The notes under the pieces were generated by a model that searched no databases, was not told the DNA's origin, and was given only the letters and a program-made list of their open reading frames with translations. From the NCBI RefSeq assembly GCF_000482245.1, contig NZ_AWNH01000078.1, forward strand, positions 1 through 64,000: a DNA stretch of 64,000 bases. The letters run 5' to 3'. The stretch is from Leptolyngbya sp. Heron Island J. GTDB lineage: Bacteria > Cyanobacteriota > Cyanobacteriia > Phormidesmidales > Phormidesmidaceae. Shown here in pieces: positions 1 through 9,178 of this stretch (its first letter is position 1; each line of letters opens with the position of its first letter). Made by a program: the position numbers and the translations under genes.

Positions 1-462
1 CGGCCCGTGGCGTCAAGCCGGTGGGTAACGTGCATTGGACGTTCAAAGCCACCTACTTGTACGGGGTGGTTGAACCGGCGACCGGAGAGCACTTTTTCTA
101 TGAGTTCACTCATTGCAACACCGACTGTTTTGAGTGCTTTCTTAAGCTCGTGGCCAAGGAATATGCCGACAGTATTTTGATTATCCAAGTGGACCAAGCC
201 GGATGGCACAAGGCCAAACGACTCACGGTGCCGGACAACCTGATTCTAATGTTTCAACCGGCTCACTCGCCTGAATGCAATCCGATTGAGCAAGTCTGGC
301 AATACCTCAAAAAACGGTTGCGGTGGACACGACCGAAAACCTTAGATGAACTCCGAGCGCTTATTCGAGAACAATTAGTTGCCTTAACCAACGATACGAT
401 TGCCTCCATTACTGGACGAGCGTCCATACTAGAGGCTTTATCTGTAGCTGGTATATAGAGAA
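1..462 (+). mobile_element. IS630-family insertion sequence, right-hand end only
   Basis: The transposase frame is open at the first base of the window, so the element starts outside it. The right end lies at or just after the transposase stop at 456-458, because the reading frame of the interrupted CARDB-repeat gene is recognisable again from about 460. TA dinucleotides at 452-455 could be the target duplication typical of this family, but the terminal inverted repeat cannot be confirmed without the left end. Confidence 0.7.
3..458 (+). CDS. IS630-family transposase, C-terminal part (cut by window start)
   Basis: This is the DDE catalytic C-terminal half of an IS630-type transposase, which cuts and joins DNA at TA targets. 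The visible part runs from the GVKPVGN segment through LIIQVDQAGWHKA, carrying the second catalytic Asp region, to FQPAHSPECNPIEQVWQYLK, carrying the final catalytic Glu region (SPxxNPIE), and then a basic helix and C-terminal tail. The codons at 3-20 are in frame, so the GTG at 21 is not a real start. The helix-turn-helix N-terminus lies outside the window, so it is unknown whether the gene is intact. Confidence 0.85.
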   Translation, partial: ARGVKPVGNVHWTFKATYLYGVVEPATGEHFFYEFTHCNTDCFECFLKLVAKEYADSILIIQVDQAGWHKAKRLTVPDNLILMFQPAHSPECNPIEQVWQYLKKRLRWTRPKTLDELRALIREQLVALTNDTIASITGRASILEALSVAGI

Positions 463-2370
463 TTGGTATTACCCGGTGTGAACGATCCCTATTGGTTGGC
501 CAATGGCGGCAACGGAGATTACACCATTGGCATGATTATCGACTCAGCTGATGATGTATTTGAGTCTGATGAAATCAACAACAGCAACCAGGGTGAGCTG
601 ATTGACCGGGATACCCTTGTGATTAACGGCACTACATTGGCTGATCTGGTAGGAACATCAGCGAATGTAGTGCTTGAGCCGCAGTTGGCTGGCAATGTCT
701 TTGACTTTGACTATTCCATTAGCAATATCGGTGGCTCGTCGACGGGTGGGAACTATACGGTTTCGTTTTATCTGTCGGACAACGACTTGATTAGCCCACT
801 GGATCAGTTTTTAGGTAGCACGACCCTGAGCAACCTGGCAGCAGGAGCTTCGACTGGTTTACTTAGATCACAGCTGACCTTACCCGGTGTAAATGATGCC
901 TACTGGTTAGCCAATGGTGGCAATGGAGATTACACCATTGGCATGATTATCGATTCAGCCAATGTAGTGTTGGAGTCGGATGAAACCAACAACAGCAACC
1001 AGGGTGAGCTGATTGATCGAGATACCCTTGCTATCAGTGGCACCACGGCGGCTGACCTGGTGGGTACATCAGCGAATGTAGTACAAGAGCCACTAACGGC
1101 AGGTGCAACCTTTGATTTTGACTACATCCTAAGCAACATTGGTGGAGCCCCTACTGGTCAACCGATCAAAGTGTCGTTTTACTTATCCAGTAACACCACT
1201 ATCAGTAGTTCAGATTACTTCCTTGGTGATGCCACCATTGCCAATTTTCCTGCTAATGCTTCGACGACTACATTATCTCAGCAATTATCTCTGCCTCCTG
1301 CAGGTGATCCTTTCTGGAGCGGTGATGGTACTTACACTATTGGCATGATTGTAGATTCTGATGATGTAGTGGCTGAGGTGAGCGAATCTAATAACAGTAA
1401 TCTAGGCAACTTGATTGACCAAGATTCTGTGTTGATTACAGGTACTCAAAAAGCAGATTTGGTATCCACCGTCAGCGATGTGATTTTTGAGCCGCAAAAT
1501 GCAGGCAACACCTTCTCCTTTGAGTTTGAAATTAATAATTTAGGCGGGCTGGCATCTGGGGCGTTTGATGTATCGTTCTACCTCTCTACCAATGACATCA
1601 TCAGCTCAGCCGATCAGTTCCTAGGAACAGCAACCTTAGGTAGTGTGACGGCTAATGGCTCAACCGGTTTGCTAACTGTTGATCTGACCCTGCCAGGGAT
1701 CAATGATCCGTTTTGGCAAGGTGATGGAACCTACTTTGTAGGGATGCTCATTGACCCCAATAATGCCGTTGATGAGTCGAATGAGACTAATAACAGTAAT
1801 ACGGGTTTCTTGCTGGACTATGACGATGTGATTATTAACAACACCTCACAGTTGGGTCAGCGAGGCAGCGATGACTTTTTGGGCACCGATGCAGCTGACT
1901 TTTTCCAGGGCTTGCGAGGCGATGACGATATTTTAGGGTTCGGTGGTGACGATGAGCTACGCGGTGGCCGTGGTGATGATTTTGTTATTGGCGGTACTGG
2001 TAGCGACATCGTCAATGGAAACCGCGGCGATGATTTGCTAATTGGTGTAGACCTTGATAATGCCCTCAATGTTAATGGCGATCAGATTGATATTCTGATT
2101 GGCGGCTTTGGTGATGATGCCTTTATCCTGGGCGATACTACTCAAAGCTATTACAACAGTACAAGCTCGACTGACTATGCAGTTATTGCTGATTACACAG
2201 CTGGTGAGGATGTAATTATGCTCCATGGTAGTGCGGGTAACTATAGCTTGGGGACGCCAAGTGTTGGTTTGCCAGGAACTGGAATCTTCCAGGGGAATGA
2301 GTTGATAGCTGTTGTCCAGGGAGATACATCGGGCTTGAGTTTGACGGGAGCAGCGTTTGAATATATCTAA
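463..2370 (+). pseudogene. CARDB-repeat / RTX calcium-binding protein, 5' end removed by IS630 insertion
   Basis: The frame begins inside a CARDB-like domain, at the LVLPGVND strand that sits mid-domain in the later copies. One partial unit (residues 1-58) and three full units of about 135 residues follow, each ending in a DEINNSNQGELID-type motif. Residues about 466-560 hold RTX nonapeptide repeats (GGRGDDFVIGG, GNRGDDLLIG) that would bind calcium. A C-terminal region (DYAVIADYTAGEDVI) resembles the tails of type I secreted RTX proteins. No signal peptide or proper start remains; only a TTG or similar could initiate here. The intact protein was probably secreted or on the cell surface. The remnant is probably not expressed, unless the element supplies a promoter. 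Confidence 0.75.
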
Positions 2371-2485
2371 TGTGATTTCTCTAATGCCATCGATTAAGCT
2401 GTAGTGACTGTACGGGCTTTGGACAAATGTGGTTGATCCAAAGCCTGTGCGATCGCAACTTATAACTTATACAGGCATATTTGCC

Positions 2486-2992
2486 ATGGCATCGGCCCCT
2501 GTAGAACTTTCTGCTTACCATTCAGAGTGGCCTATCAAGTTTGAAGCAGAAAAGACCAGATTAATTACCAATATTGGTCAGTGGCTATGGGGTAGCGTTG
2601 AGCATGTAGGCAGTACCGCCGTTCCAGGGCTACTGGCCAAACCTGTAATTGACATTATGTTTGGGGTGCAGTCCTTACAGGACTCGCGACCTGCCATTGA
2701 TGTCCTGGTTAACCATGGTTACCAATATTTTCCATATAAAAAAGAGGTGATGCATTGGTTCTGCAAACCATCCGATGAATTTCGGACCCACCATCTACAC
2801 CTAATTCCCTACAAAAGTCAGCTATGGCAGGATCGTATTCGCTTTCGCGACTTACTACGTGCTAACCAAAAAATCGCTAATGACTACGCCATCCTGAAGC
2901 AGTCATTAGCGGCCAGTTATCGATATGACCGAGAAGCGTATACCCAGGCAAAAGGACCATTTATTCAACAGACTTTGAAGCTGGTCCAATAA
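2486..2992 (+). CDS. GrpB family protein (UPF0157, nucleotidyltransferase-like fold)
   Basis: The sequence carries the GrpB hallmark HVGSTAVPGLLAKPVID, followed by an HHLHLIPY segment and a C-terminal helical tail. The family has a nucleotidyltransferase-like fold; its biochemical role is poorly defined. The frame is open upstream to a GTG at 2429, but the ATG at 2486 puts the family's usual N-terminus (YHSEWPIKFEAEK) close to the start and gives about 168 residues, normal for the family. It stands alone; the permease gene downstream is more than 200 bp away. Confidence 0.8.
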   Translation: MASAPVELSAYHSEWPIKFEAEKTRLITNIGQWLWGSVEHVGSTAVPGLLAKPVIDIMFGVQSLQDSRPAIDVLVNHGYQYFPYKKEVMHWFCKPSDEFRTHHLHLIPYKSQLWQDRIRFRDLLRANQKIANDYAILKQSLAASYRYDREAYTQAKGPFIQQTLKLVQ

Positions 2993-3213
2993 TGGCTAGA
3001 GCATTGATAAAAAGACGATGGGCCAGTTTTGTTTCTAGCCTGTGCCAAGTCTGAGCTGGCTAGTTTACCGCTAGAATAATCCCACTGCGGGTAACCGCTT
3101 TTACAGGGTAGGTGTTGCTGCTCCTCGCGAGGATTTGTTCTGGAAGTTCCTGATCAATAGCACTCAATTTCAGACCAATCTATCCCATCAATCAGCAACG
3201 GTGTGCGTGAATT

Positions 3214-4455
3214 ATGGTTTCGTTAGCCCGTAAAAACTTACTTAAGGATCTACCACGCTTTCTGGTAGCTCAGGCGGGCATCATGTTTGCTGTCAGCTTA
3301 GTCACTATTCAAACGGGTATCCTCAAAGGATTTACTCGATCTACCACACTACTGATCGATAGTTCATCGGCCGATATTTGGATCGCTTCAGAAAATATCG
3401 TCAATTTTGAGCTAACCGAACCCTTTCCCTACGTACAGGTGCAACGAGCCCAAGATATTGAAGGTGTAGCTCGGGTGGAAGCCCTGACTATAGGTTCAGG
3501 CCGCTGGTATTCTGACGGCAAACTGACGACACTGCGGGTGTTTGGCTTTGATCCTAATGGTCAGCTATTTCGCCCTGGCCAGGTTTCGAATGCAGCCATC
3601 CAAGCATTAAATGCCCCCTATGCGGCCCTAATTGATCGCACCAACATGCGTTCATTTCGGATCGATGGTGTGGGGGATACAGCTCGTATTCGTCAGCTGC
3701 CAGTGATGGTCGTTGGGTTTACCCGCGATACCCAGTCCTTAGTCTCCAGCAAATTTGTCTTTACGTCGTTATTAAATGCTAATGCCTACATTAGTTCTGG
3801 ATTTTCGGCTGGGTTAACCTGTCAGCTGGGCGATGGTGATATCACCTGTGTGAATGCTTATCAGCGTGATCCAAATGCAGCCAACGCTGACGTGACCGAT
3901 CCAGAACCGCTAAATTCAGATTCTCCGGTGACCTATATTTTGGTCAAAGCAGCTCCGGGTGAAGATTTGCAACTGCTTAAACAGCGTATCGAGTCTTCGT
4001 TATCAGGAACTAAGGCGTTTACCAAAAATGAGCTGATTAGTGTCACTCAGGCTTACTGGCAAAACCGCACGGGTATTGGTTTTATTCTGGGATTAGGGGC
4101 GCTGGTTGGTGTGATTGTCGGCATGGTGGTGGTGGCCCAGATTTTGTATACGTCGGTTTCTGAAAATCTACGGGAATTTGGCACGCTCAAAGCGATGGGG
4201 GCGTCAGATTGGGATATCTACAGTGTGATTTTGGAACAGTCGCTGTGGATGGCAGTTTTGGGATACGTGCCTGGCCTATTGCTCTGCTGGGGTGTAGGAA
4301 CTTGGACAGCAGCGACTCAAGGAATTGTGGTATTGATTACACCGCTTAGTGCTGTTGGTGTGTTTGGTATCACTGTTGCGATGTGTGTTGGGTCTGCTGT
4401 TTTCGCGATTCAAAAAGTGACGCGAGTGGACCCGGGAATTGTGTTTAAGGCGTAG
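3214..4455 (+). CDS. ABC exporter permease, DevC/MacB (FtsX-domain) type
   Basis: This inner-membrane subunit has an N-terminal membrane helix (residues about 17-37), a large periplasmic domain and three C-terminal helices with the FtsX-like signature. The segment ending in LREFGTLKAMGAS is typical of cyanobacterial DevC proteins. Such permeases work with a DevA-like ATPase and a DevB membrane-fusion protein and TolC to move glycolipids or other substrates outward. The ATPase follows after 18 bp. At 413 residues it is somewhat longer than DevC, with an extra periplasmic stretch around residues 205-235 that contains two cysteines. No devB gene is adjacent, so the fusion partner must be encoded elsewhere or the complex is simpler. 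Confidence 0.8.
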   Translation: MVSLARKNLLKDLPRFLVAQAGIMFAVSLVTIQTGILKGFTRSTTLLIDSSSADIWIASENIVNFELTEPFPYVQVQRAQDIEGVARVEALTIGSGRWYSDGKLTTLRVFGFDPNGQLFRPGQVSNAAIQALNAPYAALIDRTNMRSFRIDGVGDTARIRQLPVMVVGFTRDTQSLVSSKFVFTSLLNANAYISSGFSAGLTCQLGDGDITCVNAYQRDPNAANADVTDPEPLNSDSPVTYILVKAAPGEDLQLLKQRIESSLSGTKAFTKNELISVTQAYWQNRTGIGFILGLGALVGVIVGMVVVAQILYTSVSENLREFGTLKAMGASDWDIYSVILEQSLWMAVLGYVPGLLLCWGVGTWTAATQGIVVLITPLSAVGVFGITVAMCVGSAVFAIQKVTRVDPGIVFKA

Positions 4456-4473
4456 GTGTGAGTTAAAGAATTA

Positions 4474-5172
4474 ATGGTTGCGATCGCAGCACATAACATC
4501 CAAATGTCCTTTATGTCGGGCACTACTGAAACCAAGGTGCTCAACGGCATTGACCTGGCTATTCCGGCTGGGCAAATCCGTCTAATGATGGGACCCTCTG
4601 GATCTGGTAAGACGACGTTGCTATCGATTTTGGCAGGTATTTTGACGCCAACGGCTGGTCAAGTGCATCTGCTGGGCCAAGAAATTACAAAGCTATCACC
4701 CAAAGAACTCACCGCGTTTCGCCGTGACCACATCGGTTTTATTTTTCAAAGCTTTAATCTATTTCCTGCCCTCACTGCTTTGGAGAATATTGAGCTAGCG
4801 TTACAGCTCAAGCATAAAAAAGGATTGGGCATCAAAGAACAAGCTTTTGATCTGCTTAAACAAGTAGGCCTAGGCGATCGAGCCAACAATCTGCCAGCCG
4901 ATTTATCGGGTGGTCAAAAGCAGCGAGTTGCGATCGCTCGGGCGCTAGCAGGCGAACCAGAACTGATTATGGCTGATGAGCCCACAGCCGCGCTGGATTC
5001 TGCCACAGGTCATGATGTGATTGAGCTAATGCAGTACTTGGCCAAGAATAAAGGCTGCACGGTCTTGATCATTACCCACGATCCACGCATTACCGATGCT
5101 GCTGATGAGATTACTTACTTAGAAGATGGCGTTTTAGCCAAGCAATCCAGTTTAGTTAGTGGCTTGCATTGA
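4474..5172 (+). CDS. ABC exporter ATP-binding protein, DevA/LolD/MacB type
   Basis: A complete ABC ATPase: Walker A GPSGSGKT at residues 40-47, Q-loop at Gln92 (FIFQSFNLFPAL), signature LSGGQ at 144-148 and Walker B LIMADEP ending at 170, followed by the switch histidine in IITHDPR. Its 232 residues match DevA/LolD subunits. It starts 18 bp after the permease stop and is almost certainly co-transcribed with it. A HIP1 octamer lies directly after the start codon, within codons 3-5. The substrate is unknown. Confidence 0.9.
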   Translation: MVAIAAHNIQMSFMSGTTETKVLNGIDLAIPAGQIRLMMGPSGSGKTTLLSILAGILTPTAGQVHLLGQEITKLSPKELTAFRRDHIGFIFQSFNLFPALTALENIELALQLKHKKGLGIKEQAFDLLKQVGLGDRANNLPADLSGGQKQRVAIARALAGEPELIMADEPTAALDSATGHDVIELMQYLAKNKGCTVLIITHDPRITDAADEITYLEDGVLAKQSSLVSGLH

Positions 5173-5267
5173 TTAGGTCCTTTGGCACCTGGTGTTTCAA
5201 ACAATTCCAGTGATATCGTTGCTATCATTTTGGCAAAACTATGAATGCTGCAGAGGCATAGCGCACG

Positions 5268-5894
5268 ATGACTGCCACTCTTATTCAAAGCCCTGATCGT
5301 GTGGTTTTACAAAATATTAGCTGGCAGAGTTATCAAAGCCTGATTCATGATTTTGCTCAGGAACCGGCAATTCGTCTCACCTATGATCATGGCACTCTTG
5401 AAATTCGGATGCCTTTAGATCCCCATGAGACGTTTAAAAAGCTTATTGGTCGGTTGATTGAAGCGGCAACCGAAGAGCTGGATTTAGAAATTCGTAGTTT
5501 GGGCTCTAGAACTTGTGATCGAGAAGATTTAGCTAGCGGGTTAGAGCCTGATCAGTGTTACTACATCCAAAATGAACCGCAAGTTCGAGGTATTGAGCAG
5601 ATCGATTTAACTCAATTGCCGCCGCCGGATTTAGCAGTTGAAATTGATATTACCAGCAGTTCTCTGAATCGATTTGCCATCTATAAAGCTCTAGGAGTTC
5701 CAGAAATCTGGCGTTACGATGGCAAGTGCCTCAAAATATATGTTTTGAAGGATGGTGAGTACGTTACTCAGTCCAATAGTCGAGCGTTACCTTTACTAAC
5801 CGCAGCAGATATTTTACGGTTTCTTACCCCTAGTCAATCCATGGGTGAAAACGCCTTGGTTAAACAATTTCGACAGTGGATTAGAAAAAAATAA
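5268..5894 (+). CDS. Uma2-family (DUF820) PD-(D/E)XK nuclease-like protein
   Basis: A restriction-endonuclease-fold protein of the Uma2/DUF820 family, which is strongly expanded in cyanobacteria. The core is visible as PPDLAVEIDITSSS with the acidic residues, followed by the helix KALGVPEIWRYDG typical of the family. Two further members sit near 38.5-39.8 kb. Cellular function is unknown; association with mobile DNA is often suggested. It lies 95 bp after the ABC ATPase and probably has its own promoter. Confidence 0.85.
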   Translation: MTATLIQSPDRVVLQNISWQSYQSLIHDFAQEPAIRLTYDHGTLEIRMPLDPHETFKKLIGRLIEAATEELDLEIRSLGSRTCDREDLASGLEPDQCYYIQNEPQVRGIEQIDLTQLPPPDLAVEIDITSSSLNRFAIYKALGVPEIWRYDGKCLKIYVLKDGEYVTQSNSRALPLLTAADILRFLTPSQSMGENALVKQFRQWIRKK

Positions 5895-6029
5895 GGTTGC
5901 CAACTGTTTTTATCATTAAATGATTGTTGATTTTTATTAGTATTTCGATTTTTGGATAGCTAAAACTAGAGGACAGGAATTATTCTCTTTTAGTCACATT
6001 CGTGAACCAACTCTACTCAAAATAAAATA

Positions 6030-7202
6030 ATGGCAAATGTAGAGCATCTTGAGCAGCTCACTTATGGAATTGATAGCTGGCAAACATGGAGACAAAAGAA
6101 TCAAGATATAAAGATTGACTTAAGTGATATTTCTCTAACAAAGGAAGTGTTTTATCGAAAAATTTTGAGATGTGCATTCTCGAGAACTTTTACTATTCCT
6201 TTCATATCTTTATTTGCTTCAATCATTTTTTGGTGGGTTAGCAGATTCCCAGCCTTTAAGCCTTCTTTAGAAAACTTTGATTCTAGTTTAATTTTATTTT
6301 TCTCTTATATTGCTATTCTCTTATTTGTAGTAACTGTCCGTCTAGCTATTGGAAGAGCAATTGGGTGGCTTGTTGCAACTATAGTTTCAGAATTGGTTTC
6401 AGAGTTTTCTCGAACATTCAATATAGAAGTTGGCAGCTCTTATTTCAATTCTTTTGACTTTAGGAGTGTAGATTTTTCTAACTCAGATTTAAGTGGGATA
6501 GATATTACGAAAGCAGATTTGAGTGGGGCAAATCTTACAAGTACAAACCTTTCAGGTGTCAGGGCATTAGAGACAAATTTTAGTGATGTAAAATTAACAG
6601 GAGCATGTCTAAAAAATCTGCAATGCCAGGGCTCAAAATTTGATAGTGTTCGATGTGATTTTTTCTGTCAACAGGAAAATTTTAAGGAACGATTTCCAGC
6701 AGAAGGAAAGTTAGGTAAGGGTGAATTTTCTAGATTGATTCAAGATAAACAGAAAAGAGATCGGTTGCTAAGGCCTATGTCGATACGCTTAGAGTTAGGC
6801 AAGAATAATGAGAATTTGAGAAAGATTTCTGAGCTAATAGGTAATTCAGTTATTGAAGCAATCTTCGATCCATATCTGAATGATAAAGCGCTTAAGAATT
6901 TAGAATATTTGAGTAGCCATGGAGTGAGATTTTCCGAAAAGGTAAGATTTTTGACTTCAAGTGATAAAGCCTCCAGGCAAAGTTTTAGTGTGTTTTTTCA
7001 AAAGGCAGCAGAAGGTGGTGAAATTAAAAAAATGAAATTTGGGAAAGAGCATCGTCGTTTCCTCTTACTAGAAAACGATATGGTTCTTATTCTTGGATGC
7101 TCATGGAATCAAATTTCTAAAAATGAGGTTGCATCAATTGAATTTACTGAGGTAGATAAAGATTTTTTTAATTCAAAGTGGCAAAAAGCCAAGAAAATAT
7201 AA
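6030..7202 (+). CDS. Membrane pentapeptide-repeat protein with an unassigned C-terminal domain
   Basis: The N-terminus (HLEQLTYGIDSWQTWR) matches the common lead-in of cyanobacterial pentapeptide-repeat proteins. Two or three hydrophobic helices follow (residues about 55-75, 85-110 and 112-130), then a short pentapeptide stretch (about 145-205: SNSDLSGIDITKADLSGANL). The last 170 residues form a separate domain containing IEAIFDPYLNDKALKNL and VRFLTSSDK. This pattern recalls phospholipase-D-like or MIT_C-type C-terminal domains, but no HKD motif is visible. Base composition is clearly more AT-rich than its neighbours, which suggests horizontal transfer. Function unknown; a membrane-linked sensor or effector is possible. 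Confidence 0.65.
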   Translation: MANVEHLEQLTYGIDSWQTWRQKNQDIKIDLSDISLTKEVFYRKILRCAFSRTFTIPFISLFASIIFWWVSRFPAFKPSLENFDSSLILFFSYIAILLFVVTVRLAIGRAIGWLVATIVSELVSEFSRTFNIEVGSSYFNSFDFRSVDFSNSDLSGIDITKADLSGANLTSTNLSGVRALETNFSDVKLTGACLKNLQCQGSKFDSVRCDFFCQQENFKERFPAEGKLGKGEFSRLIQDKQKRDRLLRPMSIRLELGKNNENLRKISELIGNSVIEAIFDPYLNDKALKNLEYLSSHGVRFSEKVRFLTSSDKASRQSFSVFFQKAAEGGEIKKMKFGKEHRRFLLLENDMVLILGCSWNQISKNEVASIEFTEVDKDFFNSKWQKAKKI

Positions 7203-7221
7203 CGTTAACTCTTTATTCTAG

Positions 7222-7845
7222 TTAGCTATCTCTAATTAAGAGTTTCATAATTCTAGTGACTTGGCAGAGCTGGTTTTCCCGACGAGTAGACAGGGTGAAT
7301 TTATCCGAAACATCATACTTGCGGGTTTGTAAATCTGCTTTGATAAACAGAAAATCTTCTCCAGTTGTAATCAGCCCAAATGCTTGTGGTGTATTTGCAC
7401 TAGCCAGATAGGCCAAGGTTTGAGGTAACGCCTGCATCACGCTAAATCCATATCGTTTGGTTTCTAGCAAAACCAACCAAAAGCCATCTTGCACCACTAG
7501 AACATCGATCAGGCCCTTAAGTAAGGTGTCACCATTTTCAATTTCAATAGATATATATTTTTCACCGCGCAGTTTATAGGGCGGATCACATAGTCCCAAA
7601 AGCTCTAACAGTGGAGAAACCAGAATAAAATCCACTGTACTTTCTGTAATGGCACCATCAGCCTGGTAATAGCGATATCGGGCTTTCAGGCGGTCGAGGG
7701 TATCAATTTCTTCCTGGTGTAATTCTGGTAACTTACCTTGCCACTCAAAAAAGAAGTCAGCTTTATTGACAGGGTGTAGATTGAGACGCTGATGTGCCTC
7801 GTTTAGGTTAGTAATCGCTGTGGTGACAGCCAATGTTTGAGTCAT
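7222..7845 (-). CDS. Stand-alone HsdR_N-type (type I restriction R-subunit N-terminal) nuclease-like protein
   Basis: About 207 residues resembling only the N-terminal endonuclease domain of type I restriction R subunits. Nuclease-like elements are VDFILVSPLLELLGL, KGLIDVLVV and WLVLLETKR, the last two giving the D...ExK pattern. There are no helicase motifs and no hsdM or hsdS nearby, so this is not a working restriction system. Short homologues like this are common in cyanobacteria. The ATG at 7845 is preferred over a TTG at 7854. It is convergent with the pentapeptide-repeat gene, only 19 bp away. Confidence 0.7.
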   Translation of the reverse strand: MTQTLAVTTAITNLNEAHQRLNLHPVNKADFFFEWQGKLPELHQEEIDTLDRLKARYRYYQADGAITESTVDFILVSPLLELLGLCDPPYKLRGEKYISIEIENGDTLLKGLIDVLVVQDGFWLVLLETKRYGFSVMQALPQTLAYLASANTPQAFGLITTGEDFLFIKADLQTRKYDVSDKFTLSTRRENQLCQVTRIMKLLIRDS

Positions 7846-7894
7846 GAAACCCAACTCCAGGAATAAGCCCTGACCTTAGTATAGGCTTACTACT

Positions 7895-8866
7895 TCACTG
7901 ACTGTGGTTCTCTTTTGCAATGCCAATCAAAATTTCAGGTACCGATCGAGGTTTCCAGTCTAGGTCCCTCATGGCTTTTTCCCCACTAATGCGAACACAG
8001 CGGTCATAGATGTAGTGGACTAGCTCATTGTTTAGAGGCGCATTCCAAGAAAAGACTTTACCAATGGGGTCTAGAATGCCGCCGATGGCTCTGACCAATG
8101 GCTTAGGCGCATCAGCGGGGGCTTTAACTCCTGCTGTATCTCCCAGAATCTTAAACATTTCGCCGATGGATAGCTCGCCTGCGGAGATGATGAAATGTTC
8201 GCCAGAGGGGGCTTTTTCAGCTGCTAGAACCATGGCCAGAACCAGGTCGTCAACGTGGACGATGCCAGTGATGCGATCGCATCCCGGCCACAAAGGCAGT
8301 CTCCCTTTCAAAAACAACTTAATCACCGGCCCAAAGTGCGGATCATCCGCCCCAAAAATCCCCCCTGGCATCAAACTCACCGCCGAAAAGCCATCAGCCA
8401 CATGCTGATTCACCAGCTGCTGAGCCTTAAACTTCGTCTCGTCATAGGCAGACGAAAATCCCTTTTGTGTACGCTGATAGGTCTCATCGATCACCTGACC
8501 AGCCGTATCGCCATAGATGCCAATGGTGCTGCAATAAACCAGTTTTGGAGGATGTGTCTGAGTCTTGATCGCCCCCAAGACCGTACGAGTCCCTTCCACA
8601 TTCACCCGCTCCATCCTGGCCGCATCCACAATACCCAAATCAACACAAGCAGCAATATGAAACACCACATCCACATCTGTCATAGCCTGTTTAAGTACCG
8701 CTGCATCAGTAATGTCGCCGTAGGCTAGCTCAATATCCATGTCTGCGAGCCGCGACAGATCGCTTGTACGTCGAACTAAGCCAATAACAGTATGTCCCTG
8801 GGAGTTGAGCAGCTTAACCAAATGGGAGCCAGTGAAGCCATTGGCTCCTGTAACCAGTGCTTTCAT
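7895..8866 (-). CDS. NAD(P)-dependent epimerase/reductase (extended SDR), possible ceramide reductase-like enzyme
   Basis: An extended short-chain dehydrogenase of 323 residues: Rossmann motif TGANGFTG at 6-13, serine at 113 (YCSTIGIYG), and catalytic Tyr141/Lys145 (YDETK). The family includes dihydroflavonol reductase-like and sterol dehydrogenase-like enzymes, which reduce or oxidise a carbonyl. The neighbours are a desaturase, a GNAT acyltransferase and an alpha-oxoamine synthase. In that setting a reductase for a 3-keto sphingoid or oxidised ceramide (the CerR role) is a reasonable inference. Its own sequence does not prove the substrate; a sugar-nucleotide or flavonoid-type substrate cannot be excluded. 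Confidence 0.75.
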   Translation of the reverse strand: MKALVTGANGFTGSHLVKLLNSQGHTVIGLVRRTSDLSRLADMDIELAYGDITDAAVLKQAMTDVDVVFHIAACVDLGIVDAARMERVNVEGTRTVLGAIKTQTHPPKLVYCSTIGIYGDTAGQVIDETYQRTQKGFSSAYDETKFKAQQLVNQHVADGFSAVSLMPGGIFGADDPHFGPVIKLFLKGRLPLWPGCDRITGIVHVDDLVLAMVLAAEKAPSGEHFIISAGELSIGEMFKILGDTAGVKAPADAPKPLVRAIGGILDPIGKVFSWNAPLNNELVHYIYDRCVRISGEKAMRDLDWKPRSVPEILIGIAKENHSQ

Positions 8867-9178
8867 GCGTTTGCTTGATGCTTTTTAGTAAACTTGATAA
8901 ACCCAAGTGAGCTAACGCCAGTGACTCTGGGCCTAAGCTGTTATCGTAACGGAAATTACGTCATTTTGATGGACGCTATAGCTAACGACGTTGCATCAAG
9001 AAAGCAGCTAAGATGAAACAGCTCAGAAAATTTTTAGCTAATAACTCAACTATCATCACTGAGTTCATTTATTCAAGTTAGTAGTTTTGGTTTACCTAAA
9101 ACCCAAGAACCACTGAATAAAGGATTGCTTTTTTACATACTTACCTAGAAATGGATGCTTTTTAGAGTGTCCCACTGA
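8867..9178. other. Divergent intergenic region, SDR / desaturase
   Basis: About 310 AT-rich bases separate the divergent SDR and desaturase starts. It must hold the promoters of both. I see no reading frame longer than about 22 codons and no convincing -35/-10 pair or regulator site. Confidence 0.5.

Noticed and set aside
3214-5172. Complete heterocyst DevBCA operon
   Set aside because: No devB, and no other heterocyst genes in the window.
7222-7845. Type I restriction-modification system
   Set aside because: Only the HsdR N-terminal domain is present; no helicase, hsdM or hsdS.
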